Source: Nitrospira sp. (GTDB taxonomy: Bacteria > Nitrospirota > Nitrospiria > Nitrospirales > Nitrospiraceae). Taken from it: a DNA stretch of 64,000 bases. Both the position numbers and the translations under genes were made by a program. Shown piece by piece: positions 8,317-17,164 of this stretch. The stretch's first letter is position 1. The number at the start of each line of letters is the position of its first letter. The stretch lies in NCBI GenBank assembly GCA_022843785.1, contig JALHMZ010000015.1, positions 1 to 64,000 of the forward strand, given 5' to 3'. Under the pieces are notes generated by a model. That model saw only the letters and a list, made by a program, of their open reading frames with translations, searched no databases and was not told the origin of the DNA.

Positions 8317-11103
8317 GTGAACTCTACCCCTCTGTCTCAGGGCCGGCCTTCGGACTTAATCGTCGAGGGCGCGCGGCAGAATAATCTGAAAAATATCTCG
8401 CTCCGCATTCCTCATGATCGTGTGACGGCCATCACCGGCCTCTCCGGATCTGGAAAGTCGTCGTTGGCCTTCGACACGCTTTTTGCGGAGGGCCAGTGGC
8501 GCTATGTCGAATCCCTCTCGACCTATGCCCGCATGTTTCTGGACAAGGTCGCCCGCCCCGATGTGGATCGTATCCAGAACGTCCGCCCGGCCATTGCGAT
8601 TGAACAGAAAAACCAGGTTCGCACCTCCCGCTCGACTGTCGGCACCACGACGGAAATCGCCGATCTGCTGCGCCTTCTCTTTGCCAAGATCGGCAAACCG
8701 ACATGCCCCGACTGCCACCGGGAAGCGCGCGCCTTTCAACCTGACTCTGTCGCCGACGATCTTCTGCTTCGCTTTCCCGACGCGCGGGCCATGGTGCTCT
8801 TCCCTATCGCAGCTCCCTCGCCGAAACAAGCGCCTCTCTTCGTGCAATCGCTCTTGACCCGCGGATTCACCCGGCTCAAGACAGCCGGCGACATCCTCGA
8901 TCTCCATGAGACCACGCCTGCGGCGCTGCACGGACACTCGATCCTGTACGTCGTGCTCGACCGGCTGGTCATCGGAGGAGACCATCGCTCACGCCTTGTG
9001 GAAGCCGTGGAAACCGCCTTCCGTGAAGGTGATGGGAGCTGCTCCGTCGATGTGATCGGCCAGGGACTTCAGAAATACAGCACCTCGTTCCTCTGCCAAC
9101 AGTGTGGCCGGACATTCGAGCCCCTCAGACCGGTGCTCTTTTCGTTCAACCATCCGCTCGGCGCCTGCCCCGACTGCAAGGGCTTCGGCAACGTGCTGCG
9201 CTACGATCCGGAATTGGTCATTCCCGACCACGACAAGTCGCTCGCTCAGGGCGCCATCGAACCCTGGAGCAAACCCAGCGCAGACTGGTGGCAGAAACGA
9301 ATGCTCCTGGCCATGAAACGGCAAGGTGTGAACATCACGGCCCCGTTCAGGCTGCTACCCAAAGAGACACAGCACTCGCTCTGGAAAGGCGGTAAGTCGT
9401 TCGAAGGCATCGACGAGTTCTTCGAATACCTGGAAAGCAAACGGTACAAGCTGCATGTGCGCGTGATGCTCAGCCGCTACCGCACGCCGTTCGATTGCCC
9501 CGGCTGCCACGGGAGCCGTCTGAAGCCCGGCGCGCGTTTCGTGAAGATTGCAGGGAAAGACATTCATGACGTCACGGAATGGACGATCGAGACCCTCGGC
9601 TCCTGGCTCGATTCCTTGACCCTGCCGCCGTTCGAACGAACCATCGCTGCGGATATCTTGCGGCAGCTGAATGCGAAGCTGGGGTTTCTGCTTCGCGTCG
9701 GCCTGAGCTATCTCACGCTCACCCGGCAGACCAAAACGCTTTCGGGCGGCGAAGCGCAACGAGTATCGCTGGCAAACCAACTCGGCGCCAGGCTAGTCGG
9801 TGCCCTCTACGTGCTTGACGAACCCACGATCGGGCTCCACGCGCGGGATACGGACCTGCTTGCAGGGATTCTCAAAGAGCTTTCCGCCGCAGGCAATACC
9901 GTGGTCGTCGTCGAGCATGACCGGCGCATGATCGAGTCGGCTGATCACATCGTCGAAATGGGGCCACGCTCAGGCGAACAGGGCGGGCAGATCATCTGCG
10001 CGGCTCCCACCGCAATCTTTCGACAGGATCCCCACGCAATCACGGCGCGCTATCTCCGTGGCGAAGACTCGATTCCGTTGCCGGTATCACGCCGTTTAGG
10101 GTCGGGCAACTTTCTCGTCATCGCCGGCGCGGCGGAACATAACCTGAAAGACCTGCTCGTCCGCCTTCCTCTCGGCATGTTGATCTGCATCACCGGGGTC
10201 TCCGGATCCGGCAAGAGCACGTTGGTCGAGGACACTCTGTATCGGGCACTCGCCCGCGCTTTCCGTGTGGAATCGCTCCCGATGGGCCGCTTCACCGCCA
10301 TCAAAGGGATCGAGCACCTACAGGGTGTGCGCCTGATTGACCAGCAACCGATCGGACGCACCCCTCGATCGAATCCTATTACCTATCTGAAAGCCTTCGA
10401 CGACATCAGGAAGCTCTTCGCGTCTGAACGCCAGTCAATCCGGCAGGGCTTCACGGCAGGCCATTTTTCTTTCAATGCCACCGGAGGGCGATGCGAGCGA
10501 TGCGAGGGCAGCGGCGTGGAAAAACTGGAGATGTATTTCTTCGAAGATATCTACGCCCCTTGTGAGATCTGTGACGGCAAACGGTTCAAACCTGAAGTCC
10601 TGGCCATCCGCTATCGAGGCAAAACGATCTCTGACGTGCTGGCGATGACCGTGGACGATGCGCTGACCTTCTTTTCCGGCGCACCAAAGCTCCAGGAGCG
10701 GCTGCATGTCCTGTCGTCGATCGGCCTCGGCTATCTGCGCCTCGGCCAATCGGCCACGACCCTATCAGGCGGCGAGGCTCAGCGATTGAAAGTTGCGGCC
10801 GAGCTGAAAGACGCTTCGGCAAAAAACATCCTCTACATCATGGATGAACCCACCACCGGCCTGCACTTCGACGACGTCAAGCGACTCCTCACTGTGCTCC
10901 ACAAGCTCGTGAATGCCGGCAATACGCTGGTCGTCGTCGAGCACAACCTGGATGTCATCAAATCGGCGGACTGGGTGATTGATTTAGGACCCGAAGGCGG
11001 AGCAGCAGGTGGTCACATTATCGCAGAAGGTCGCCCGGAACAAATTGCAAAAGTGGCAGCCTCTCACACTGGGCGGTTCTTAGCCCACATGCTCACCGGA
11101 TAG
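8317..11103 (+). CDS. uvrA: UvrA-family excinuclease ATPase subunit
   Basis: A 928-residue twin ABC-type ATPase of nucleotide excision repair, which scans DNA for lesions and loads UvrB. It has both Walker A motifs (GLSGSGKSS at about 41-49 and GVSGSGKST at about 627-635), both signature motifs (LSGGEAQR at about 475 and 817), and the zinc modules, including the C-terminal CxxC-19-CxxC at about 725-751. The length is near the usual 940. Several stretches differ from the standard text, such as NPITYLKAFDDIRKLF where NPATYTG is usual, and the sequence around EKLEMYFFEDIY. It may therefore be a second, divergent UvrA paralogue. The start is GTG 8317 with a weak GGAG. No uvrB or uvrC lies nearby. 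Confidence 0.88.
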   Translation: MNSTPLSQGRPSDLIVEGARQNNLKNISLRIPHDRVTAITGLSGSGKSSLAFDTLFAEGQWRYVESLSTYARMFLDKVARPDVDRIQNVRPAIAIEQKNQVRTSRSTVGTTTEIADLLRLLFAKIGKPTCPDCHREARAFQPDSVADDLLLRFPDARAMVLFPIAAPSPKQAPLFVQSLLTRGFTRLKTAGDILDLHETTPAALHGHSILYVVLDRLVIGGDHRSRLVEAVETAFREGDGSCSVDVIGQGLQKYSTSFLCQQCGRTFEPLRPVLFSFNHPLGACPDCKGFGNVLRYDPELVIPDHDKSLAQGAIEPWSKPSADWWQKRMLLAMKRQGVNITAPFRLLPKETQHSLWKGGKSFEGIDEFFEYLESKRYKLHVRVMLSRYRTPFDCPGCHGSRLKPGARFVKIAGKDIHDVTEWTIETLGSWLDSLTLPPFERTIAADILRQLNAKLGFLLRVGLSYLTLTRQTKTLSGGEAQRVSLANQLGARLVGALYVLDEPTIGLHARDTDLLAGILKELSAAGNTVVVVEHDRRMIESADHIVEMGPRSGEQGGQIICAAPTAIFRQDPHAITARYLRGEDSIPLPVSRRLGSGNFLVIAGAAEHNLKDLLVRLPLGMLICITGVSGSGKSTLVEDTLYRALARAFRVESLPMGRFTAIKGIEHLQGVRLIDQQPIGRTPRSNPITYLKAFDDIRKLFASERQSIRQGFTAGHFSFNATGGRCERCEGSGVEKLEMYFFEDIYAPCEICDGKRFKPEVLAIRYRGKTISDVLAMTVDDALTFFSGAPKLQERLHVLSSIGLGYLRLGQSATTLSGGEAQRLKVAAELKDASAKNILYIMDEPTTGLHFDDVKRLLTVLHKLVNAGNTLVVVEHNLDVIKSADWVIDLGPEGGAAGGHIIAEGRPEQIAKVAASHTGRFLAHMLTG

Positions 11104-11184
11104 AGCACCCGCTCAATTAAGCATGGCTATGTGGGGATCGACCTCGTAAGATGCTCCGAGGTTTTCATCGTATCTTCCACGACT

Positions 11185-12147
11185 ATGCGCTCAACAACCC
11201 TTCGTGCGGCCCTGCTCTTCTGGCTCTGTTTCCCATTCACGGGCTACGCCGACGGACCGCCCCCTTCCATCGAGGTCTTGCCTCACTGGACTCAAGGAGA
11301 CCTGTTCGGCCTTGAGATCACACGGACTCGAGAAAAGACCGTCAATGGCAAATCGACGGTCATGGGCACCACCCACACTCCCTTTACCATCGAAGTCCTC
11401 AGTGCCGATGTGAAGGGATATCTCGTTGGTTGGACGGCAGGTGAAACCACGTACGGATCGCCCACGCCTGACGCACCATCTGTTCTTCGCCAGGTTGCGA
11501 ACGTGATGAAAGGACAGCAGGTCATCCTTGAGATCAATTCGCACGGAGCGATCACGGGAGTCCGGAACTGGCAGGAACTCAAGACCGCGACGCTGAAAGC
11601 GATGGAAACCCTTCTTGCCCCGACACAGGATTCAAGAAGCAGACACACCGATCAAGTGCTGCTCGCCAAACTGCGGGCACAATGGGAATCGATGTTCGCA
11701 ACCAAACAGCAGATCGAGCAGCTGTGCACGCGCGACGCGACGCTCTATCTCCTGGTGCTCGGTCGAGGCTACACCCGGCATGCACCCTACGAATACGAAA
11801 GTGTGTTGCCGAACCCTCTCGATGGAGAGGCGTTACCGAGCCGGACCAGCATGGCTCTGAAATCTTATGACGCCGCGTCCAGCCACGCCGTGATTACGTG
11901 GCGCCAGACGGCGGACCCTCATGAGTCCGCACGAATTCTGCAGTCAACGCTGAACGCAATGACGGCGCGCCTCGAGCGGAACCGGCCCGAAGAAGAATTC
12001 CCCAAAACGATTGCCCTGCACGATACCGCCGAGGCCGTGGTGGATCGGAGGACGGGATGGGTCGAATCGCTCAGACTTGTGCGATCCATGCAGCTCGGTT
12101 CGCGCACCCAAGTGGATACCACTGCCATCGTCCGGACCAGGAAATAA
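11185..12147 (+). CDS. Exported protein of unknown function
   Basis: A protein of about 320 residues with a Sec signal peptide (MRSTTLRAALLFWLCFPFTGYADG). The mature part reads as beta-strand-rich up to residue 120, then helical, then beta-rich again. It ends in RTGWVESLRLVRSMQLGSRTQVDTT, a pattern seen in envelope proteins that carry a lipocalin-like sheet. ATG 11185 gives a clean signal peptide; an upstream start at 11131 would bury it. I recognise no family or catalytic motif. It lies about 80 bp after the UvrA-family gene and converges with the DUF3422 gene. Confidence 0.65.
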   Translation: MRSTTLRAALLFWLCFPFTGYADGPPPSIEVLPHWTQGDLFGLEITRTREKTVNGKSTVMGTTHTPFTIEVLSADVKGYLVGWTAGETTYGSPTPDAPSVLRQVANVMKGQQVILEINSHGAITGVRNWQELKTATLKAMETLLAPTQDSRSRHTDQVLLAKLRAQWESMFATKQQIEQLCTRDATLYLLVLGRGYTRHAPYEYESVLPNPLDGEALPSRTSMALKSYDAASSHAVITWRQTADPHESARILQSTLNAMTARLERNRPEEEFPKTIALHDTAEAVVDRRTGWVESLRLVRSMQLGSRTQVDTTAIVRTRK

Positions 12148-12171
12148 CAGCCGCAGCAACCCCGTCGCCGT

Positions 12172-13551
12172 TCATTCCTCCGGCTTGTCCACTTTCGGCG
12201 CCGGCTGCTCGCTGGTCAACTTTTTATGCAGGAACTTCTTGCTCACGATCGTAATCGCAAAGGCCAGGCCGATGGCGATGGGAACAAAGATCGCCGAGGC
12301 AATATTCGCATTCTGCAGCCACCCCACTTCTGACAGCCCCTTGAACACATAGCCTGCCAGACCCGCGAGGTAGTAGGCGATCACGATGACCGACAGTCCT
12401 TCGACGGTATGTTGAAGGATGACCTGGCTCTTCGTCGTCTTGTCGACGCTTTGAAGGAGGGCAAGATTCTGGGCTTCGACGATCAGATCGACGCGCGTGC
12501 GAATGATGGCAATGATTCCCTCAAATCCATTCCGCAACGTATCGATCCGCTTCAGTAATTGCTGATACCCCTCGGCCACGCCGGTGATGCCGCTCAACAC
12601 ATAGTCGGAGAGCGGCCGATAGGACTCCAACGGCTTCTCCGCCAATGACGCCAGCGTCGCATGGACGATCTTGTCGTACGGCGTGGATGAAGACAGCTCG
12701 AAATGCAGCTTGCCGGCCATGCGGTTCGTTTTCAATAAATCCTGCGTCAGGCTGTTCATCCAGCGCTGGAGCGTCTGCGAGTCTGCGTGGCCGATATGGC
12801 CCGTGATGATTTCGCGTTGCTGCAAATGCACCTGCTCGAACTTATAGACCTGATCGATCGCAGCAGAGAACAACGGCTTCTGCATCAGTAAGAGATGATA
12901 ATAGGTCTCGATCCGCACAATGGCATCGACGATGTCTTTCAGATGGGAAGGAGTGGACCGCGACAGTCCGGCCGTCACCCAATAGCGTTCCCTCCCCTGT
13001 GCATCCGGTGTAAAGCTGGTGATGACGGTCGTATGCTCATTCAGAACCCGGCTCCCATAGAGCACAGGGCCTGGAAACCGCGAGCGCATCTCTTCGCGGG
13101 AGGACAGCGCCTCTGCCGACAAGATGATATCCAACCGGCACACTTCCGTCCCCAAGGCTGTATTTGGGAATTGATAGGCAGGAAAGGTCAGAGGCCCGAA
13201 CTCAAGATCGTGACTCCCCGGCGGGGGGAGATGCCAGATCTGGTAATTATAATACTCCGTATGGGCCTGCCAGATAACGATGAGTCGGTCGCCGGCCGCT
13301 TCCTCCTTGACGCCATAGCCGAATGCTTCCCGTAGCACCACGTCCTTTGGGGAGACCTTGAGCATCCCCAGCAACGACTGGAATTCCTGCCGGCTTGCGG
13401 GTCGTTGCACCGGCGGGTCGGCCATGCGAAAGGCTTTGTAATGCACATGCGCCGGAGCCCGTAACCAGTGGGTCAACGGAACCTGTGGCTGCTCATGCAA
13501 TTTCCGCAACAACGCATCTGTTCCCGACGGCACTCCGTGCGATTGATCCAC
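12172..13551 (-). CDS. DUF3422 family protein
   Basis: A 459-residue protein whose overall plan matches DUF3422: an N-terminal LHEQPQVPLTHWLRAPAHV-type opening, a conserved HTEYYNYQIWHLP region near residue 97, a long helical middle, and a C-terminal TVEGLSVIVIAYYLAGLAGYVF signature leading into two membrane helices and a Lys-rich tail. Members are inner-membrane anchored with a large soluble domain of unknown function. Translation starts at GTG 13551 behind AGGAGAGACC. That ribosome site sits 2-3 bp from the end of a MITE-like element, so the element separates this gene from whatever promoter it once had. Confidence 0.82.
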   Translation of the reverse strand: MDQSHGVPSGTDALLRKLHEQPQVPLTHWLRAPAHVHYKAFRMADPPVQRPASRQEFQSLLGMLKVSPKDVVLREAFGYGVKEEAAGDRLIVIWQAHTEYYNYQIWHLPPPGSHDLEFGPLTFPAYQFPNTALGTEVCRLDIILSAEALSSREEMRSRFPGPVLYGSRVLNEHTTVITSFTPDAQGRERYWVTAGLSRSTPSHLKDIVDAIVRIETYYHLLLMQKPLFSAAIDQVYKFEQVHLQQREIITGHIGHADSQTLQRWMNSLTQDLLKTNRMAGKLHFELSSSTPYDKIVHATLASLAEKPLESYRPLSDYVLSGITGVAEGYQQLLKRIDTLRNGFEGIIAIIRTRVDLIVEAQNLALLQSVDKTTKSQVILQHTVEGLSVIVIAYYLAGLAGYVFKGLSEVGWLQNANIASAIFVPIAIGLAFAITIVSKKFLHKKLTSEQPAPKVDKPEE

Positions 13552-13566
13552 GATGGTCTCTCCTAG

Positions 13567-13774
13567 CCCAGATTATTCATGACAGTTCGTGACGAAACCG
13601 CCAAGACGCCTTGCGAGACGGGCACGCGGAGCCCTGAGAGACCGAAGCATACTTGAAACAGTATGTTGAGGTCACGAGGGGCGAGCCTGCCCGCTGGCCG
13701 CGCAACGCTCGCGGACAAGTTGGTCGCAGCGACGTATCGGCGGTGGCAGTAGAAGCGGTCATAACTATTGTGGG
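13567..13774 (-). mobile_element. MITE-like element, copy 2 (208 bp)
   Basis: This is an inverted copy of the repeat at 2945-3151 and aligns along its full length, including the inverted termini CCCAGATTATTCATGAC and GTCATAACTATTGTGGG. It fills almost the whole gap between two minus-strand genes. The upstream gene's TAA stop (13776-13778) lies one base beyond its right end, and the downstream gene's ribosome site begins 2-3 bases beyond its left end. There is no coding capacity. Confidence 0.75.
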
Positions 13775-13775
13775 C

Positions 13776-15023
13776 TTAAAGTCCAGGCCTCTTCTCCGCA
13801 ATAACCTGCACATCGAGGAATTGCTCCTCCCGCATGACGTCGAGCTGCAACCTCCGCCCTGACTCGACTTGGCAGATCCGCTTGGCATCGCGCTCCGTTT
13901 TGACGTCGGCCAGCGGCAACCCGTTGCACCCAATCACACGATCGCCGACTCTCAGACCGGCCTTCTCAGCCGGCAAGCCGCTTCGCAGTTCTCTCACAAG
14001 ATAGAACCGGTCTCCCCGTTCTTCCTCCAGCTGCCAATGGACCCCGATGCGCCCGGATCCCAACAGACCGGTCTGAGATCCGAACAGGGTAAGAATCCGG
14101 TGGACAATCACACGCGCCGAGCTTTCCGGATTGTCAGTCGTGGGATCGGTCAAATGCCCTTGTCCGCTGAAGAGCAGCAAGCCCGTTTCGACATCGATCA
14201 TCCGCAGCGCCAACGACACGCTGTTGGTGTGTTCCTGCTGACGCTGTTCCCATTGCTGCACTTCCCCGACGATAATGGCTTCCGCGCCGACCAGTTTGCC
14301 CACCTTCAGAACATTCGCATCATCGGCATGGGTCAGCTGAATAACCTGTTCCTGCAGCACTTCATCCAGTTTCGCCCGTTCAACCATCCGCATATCGAGA
14401 TCCAGCATGAGCGTCGTGACGATGCCTGCCACACGAGACCCGGTGCCCGGCACATCGGCCATATCTTCAAAAAGCATGACCGCCATCGTCCGGTACTGGT
14501 CGATCGATTCGCGGTCGATCGGGCCCCTCCCCGACACTACCGGCTCCGGCCTTCCCGCAGAACCATCCATGGAGGCAGGCGCTCCAGCCGTGGCACACGT
14601 GCGCCGTCTCTGCATAATGGCAGCCGGTGGACCCCAGGCACAGAGTTCATTGTCGATCAGAATGACATGGTGCGGATACTCGCGCTGATCGGATGCGATA
14701 TTGGTAAAGGGATACACAAGACACCCTCCGATCACCATAGACAGCGGGCAATACAACAGCTCATATGCCCACTGTTTTCTCGCCGTCAGGGAATACTCCC
14801 AGACCAGCAGGCGCCCATCATCCCTCAGCACGCGATCCGGGTATCCGATGTTCTCGAGCACCTGCGCTTTAGTCATGGGAACGGTCAGCCGATCCAGCTT
14901 GGCTTCCGATTTGATGATGGTATAGCCGAGCCCGCAGCCGGAGAGCAGCGTCACTATCATGGCCGCAGCCACCGTTTGAGCCACCACAGACAGACGCGAT
15001 CGACTGTTTGGCGTGCCTTGCAT
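13776..15023 (-). CDS. Three-domain lipoprotein: BamE-like, CsgG/TolB-like and PDZ
   Basis: A 415-residue predicted lipoprotein (lipobox LLSGC, Cys at residue 30). Three parts can be read. An SmpA/BamE-like segment covers about residues 40-80 (VPMTKAQVLENIGYPDRVL). A CsgG-like curli-assembly or penicillin-binding-protein-activator fold covers about 175-300 (TMAVMLFEDMADVPGTGSRVAGIV, then MVERAKLDEVLQEQ and VGAEAIIVGEVQQW). A C-terminal PDZ domain covers about 325-405 (GLPAEKAGLRVGDRVIGCNG). Each part is typical of periplasmic assembly or sensing proteins, but the combination is unusual. It is probably anchored in the outer membrane. The stop codon abuts a MITE-like element. The large opposite-strand frame over the same bases lacks any such features and is rejected. 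Confidence 0.78.
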   Translation of the reverse strand: MQGTPNSRSRLSVVAQTVAAAMIVTLLSGCGLGYTIIKSEAKLDRLTVPMTKAQVLENIGYPDRVLRDDGRLLVWEYSLTARKQWAYELLYCPLSMVIGGCLVYPFTNIASDQREYPHHVILIDNELCAWGPPAAIMQRRRTCATAGAPASMDGSAGRPEPVVSGRGPIDRESIDQYRTMAVMLFEDMADVPGTGSRVAGIVTTLMLDLDMRMVERAKLDEVLQEQVIQLTHADDANVLKVGKLVGAEAIIVGEVQQWEQRQQEHTNSVSLALRMIDVETGLLLFSGQGHLTDPTTDNPESSARVIVHRILTLFGSQTGLLGSGRIGVHWQLEEERGDRFYLVRELRSGLPAEKAGLRVGDRVIGCNGLPLADVKTERDAKRICQVESGRRLQLDVMREEQFLDVQVIAEKRPGL

Positions 15024-15121
15024 AGAGGGTCAGCCTAGCATCTGTGCTCGGACCGCTTCAATGGCGATATTGGTGAATATAAGCACCGGCCGGCCGGTGT
15101 CCTATTCTTCGTTACTCGTAT

Positions 15122-15197
15122 CTCGTGGAGCGTATCTCGCAAACAAAGAGGAAACACATTTTCTTTCCGCCCTGCGCTTCACGCTTCACGAGATACG
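15122..15197. repeat. Dispersed intergenic repeat, family B, with hairpin
   Basis: The right arm carries TTCACGCTTCACGAGATACG (ending at 15197), which recurs at 20387-20411 and 48348-48372. Here the left arm (GTGGAGCGTATCTCG, from about 15124) pairs exactly with the sequence running through the right arm, giving a 15-bp stem. It sits between two minus-strand genes. Confidence 0.65.
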
Positions 15198-15217
15198 CTC
15201 CACAAGGAACCAGCGGG

Positions 15218-15778
15218 CTAGTTGCAGGACGGATCGAACGGCATCTCCGCATATGGATGGTAGGTATCACCAAGGGTGAGCAACAGATCACGCCAGACCG
15301 AGGATGGATTTTTTTCGAAGAGTAAGTTGGGGTCGGCAGGCACTAACATCCAGGAGCCGGTTTTCATCTCGTTTTCCAATTGACCGGGCCCCCATCCCGA
15401 ATATCCCAGATACGCGCGGAAGGCTTCCTGGCTGCCGACATTGGTGAGAATCCGTTCCACCATCCCCATGTCGCCGCCCAGACAGACTCCGTCAAATACA
15501 TGATGCGCGTTCTCCGGAAACTCTCTGCCGCGGTAGAGCAGCATGACCTGGTTGGTCTGCACGGGGCCACCGGCATAGAGCACGTGGCCGGCCCCTTCAA
15601 TGATCGGCACCTGCGGCAGCGCCTCTGAAATAGACATGGCCGTAGGCCGGTTGACCACGACGCCCAAGGCGCCTTCCGGCCCATACTCGCACAACAGCAC
15701 CACGGTCTGGCGAAAGTTTGGATCACGGAGGCTGGGCGCAGCAATGAGAAAGATGCCTTTACCAAGTGTAAGGTCCAT
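15218..15778 (-). CDS. YqgE/AlgH family protein (UPF0301)
   Basis: A 186-residue cytosolic protein of the AlgH family, originally linked to transcriptional control of alginate in Pseudomonas, with a still unsettled biochemical role. The family markers are all present: GKGIFLIAAPSLRDPNFRQT at the start, GALGVVVNRPTAMSISEAL, YAGGPVQTNQVMLLYR, and RAYLGYSGWGPGQLENEM. The length is standard. ATG 15778 is the natural start. It is followed on its right by a nitrilase-family gene in the same orientation. Confidence 0.92.
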   Translation of the reverse strand: MDLTLGKGIFLIAAPSLRDPNFRQTVVLLCEYGPEGALGVVVNRPTAMSISEALPQVPIIEGAGHVLYAGGPVQTNQVMLLYRGREFPENAHHVFDGVCLGGDMGMVERILTNVGSQEAFRAYLGYSGWGPGQLENEMKTGSWMLVPADPNLLFEKNPSSVWRDLLLTLGDTYHPYAEMPFDPSCN

Positions 15779-15851
15779 GCACGAATCCTACTGCGCTTGC
15801 CGGTCTTGCGCAAGCGCGGGCTCCAAACCGTCGCATGGATTGCGGCGGCGG

Positions 15852-16643
15852 TTACATCCTATAGAGCAATGTCCGGCGATCACGAAGCAGGTCGTTGTAG
15901 CGGTTCAGACTTTTGTTGCGAGCCTCGGCCGGATCAATATCGACAATCGCAAGATCTTCCCGATCCCGGGAAGCCCGATACTGAATCACACCTTTGGGTG
16001 TCACGACTTCACTGTGGCCGATGTAGGTCAACGGATCCTTCCCTCCACGCGCTTCACTGCCGATACGATTACACGTAATGGCAAAGACCCGATTCTCCAG
16101 ACATCGCACCGGCATCGAATCCGGACAGTTCGGCAACACGAGATTGGACGGATGGCAGATAATGTCGGCGCCCTGCACCGCCAGGGAGCGTGCCGCTTCC
16201 GGGTAATACCAATCGAAACAAATCATCACCCCGATTTTCGCCGGTCCGATATCCCACACCTGAAATCCGGAATCGCCGGGTGTGAAGAAGAGCGTCTCTT
16301 CATAGAACAGATGCGTCTTGCGATAGCAGCCGATGAATCCAGCCGGCCCCACGACCACGGCAGAGTTATAGCACGCCGATCCGGCCCGTTCCGGAAGTCC
16401 GGCCACCATGTGCAACCGGCGCCGCTTGGCGATTTCCATCAAACGACGCGTAGTCGGACCGTCAGGCACCGGCTCAGCCAGCTGGTGCGCCTCTTCCCGC
16501 GATACAAATTGATACCCCGACGCAAACAATTCTGGCAGCACAATGAGATCCGCTTCAACCCGTTCCAACGCGGCCGTCACCGCATCAAGATTCTTGGCGA
16601 CTTCGCCGAACGATGGATTGTATTGATAAAACCCGACTCGCAT
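15852..16643 (-). CDS. Carbon-nitrogen hydrolase (nitrilase superfamily)
   Basis: A 263-residue hydrolase that cleaves amide or nitrile bonds in small molecules. The catalytic Glu-Lys-Cys triad is visible: LPELF (Glu near residue 40), YRKTHLF (Lys) and ICFDWYYPE (Cys). The fold's other hallmarks (FYQYNPSFGEVAKNL at the start and the late ICHPSNLVLPN) fit. ATG 16643 is preferred because MRVGFYQYNP is the usual family N-terminus and GGAG lies 12 bp upstream; longer frames add a non-homologous leader. The substrate cannot be told from sequence; omega-amidase and N-carbamoyl-putrescine-amidase-like roles are both possible. Confidence 0.88.
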   Translation of the reverse strand: MRVGFYQYNPSFGEVAKNLDAVTAALERVEADLIVLPELFASGYQFVSREEAHQLAEPVPDGPTTRRLMEIAKRRRLHMVAGLPERAGSACYNSAVVVGPAGFIGCYRKTHLFYEETLFFTPGDSGFQVWDIGPAKIGVMICFDWYYPEAARSLAVQGADIICHPSNLVLPNCPDSMPVRCLENRVFAITCNRIGSEARGGKDPLTYIGHSEVVTPKGVIQYRASRDREDLAIVDIDPAEARNKSLNRYNDLLRDRRTLLYRM

Positions 16644-16665
16644 GAAGTACTTCACTCCATATGAG

Positions 16666-16693
16666 AACGGGCAGGGACTACTCCCTGCCCGTT
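16666..16693 (-). terminator. Perfect 12-bp hairpin downstream of the SmbP-like gene
   Basis: AACGGGCAGGGA and its exact complement are separated by a 4-base loop, 40 bp after the SmbP-like stop codon on the minus strand. A tract of only two T residues follows, so termination may be weak. A second hairpin (AGCTGTC/GACAGCT, near 16700-16720) lies just before it. Confidence 0.55.
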
Positions 16694-16733
16694 TCAACTC
16701 AGCTGTCAGCCGACAGCTATCAGCTCATTGACG

Positions 16734-17081
16734 TTACTTCACTTCGGCTAAATGCGTGGCGCCGCCTTCCGCGTGATCCTTGCACGCATCAGCATGCCCG
16801 GCCTTGCCATGCTGAACGGCTTCCTTCAGATGTTTCACCCCTTCGTCCAAATGCGGGTTTTTCACACCGGCACCCTGCGCATGTTTGAGCGCCTCTTCTG
16901 CATGCTGGACACAGGCATCAGCATGTCCCTCTTTCCCGTGCGACGCAGCGCCCCTGGCATGTTCAACCGCCTCATCGACATGCTTATTGCCGGCCAGCGC
17001 CACGCCATTCAGCATGGGCATGCCCACAAGCGCCCCAACCGCGGCCAACGCCATGACACTGTGGCTGATCTTGATTGTCAT
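16734..17081 (-). CDS. smbP: SmbP-like small metal-binding periplasmic protein
   Basis: A 115-residue exported protein with a Sec signal (cleavage likely after VALA). The mature part is a four-helix-like repeat of about seven-residue units built on the pattern xHAxxAxxH, seen as GHADACVQHAEEALKHAQ and GHADACKDHAEGGATHL. It carries more than a dozen His plus two Cys in matching positions. This matches SmbP of Nitrosomonas europaea, a periplasmic protein that binds copper and other divalent metals. ATG 17081 is chosen because GGGAGGA lies directly upstream. It is a single-gene unit with a hairpin after it. A role in copper buffering fits a nitrifier but is inferred. Confidence 0.82.
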   Translation of the reverse strand: MTIKISHSVMALAAVGALVGMPMLNGVALAGNKHVDEAVEHARGAASHGKEGHADACVQHAEEALKHAQGAGVKNPHLDEGVKHLKEAVQHGKAGHADACKDHAEGGATHLAEVK

Positions 17082-17164
17082 CGTGAGTCCTCCCTGGTTA
17101 GATTGCGCCTTTCTTGCGAAACAAATCGATCGTGCATGCACCTTACACAGCGTTCCAAAACCTG

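Noticed and set aside
13869..15038. A 389-codon plus-strand frame opposite the three-domain lipoprotein gene
   Set aside because: It has no ribosome site, no recognisable domain and a His/Arg-rich composition typical of the complement of a GC-rich gene. The minus strand has a lipobox and PDZ domain.
15600..16664. A 354-codon plus-strand frame over AlgH and nitrilase genes
   Set aside because: It spans two well-supported minus-strand genes and has no domain content or ribosome site.
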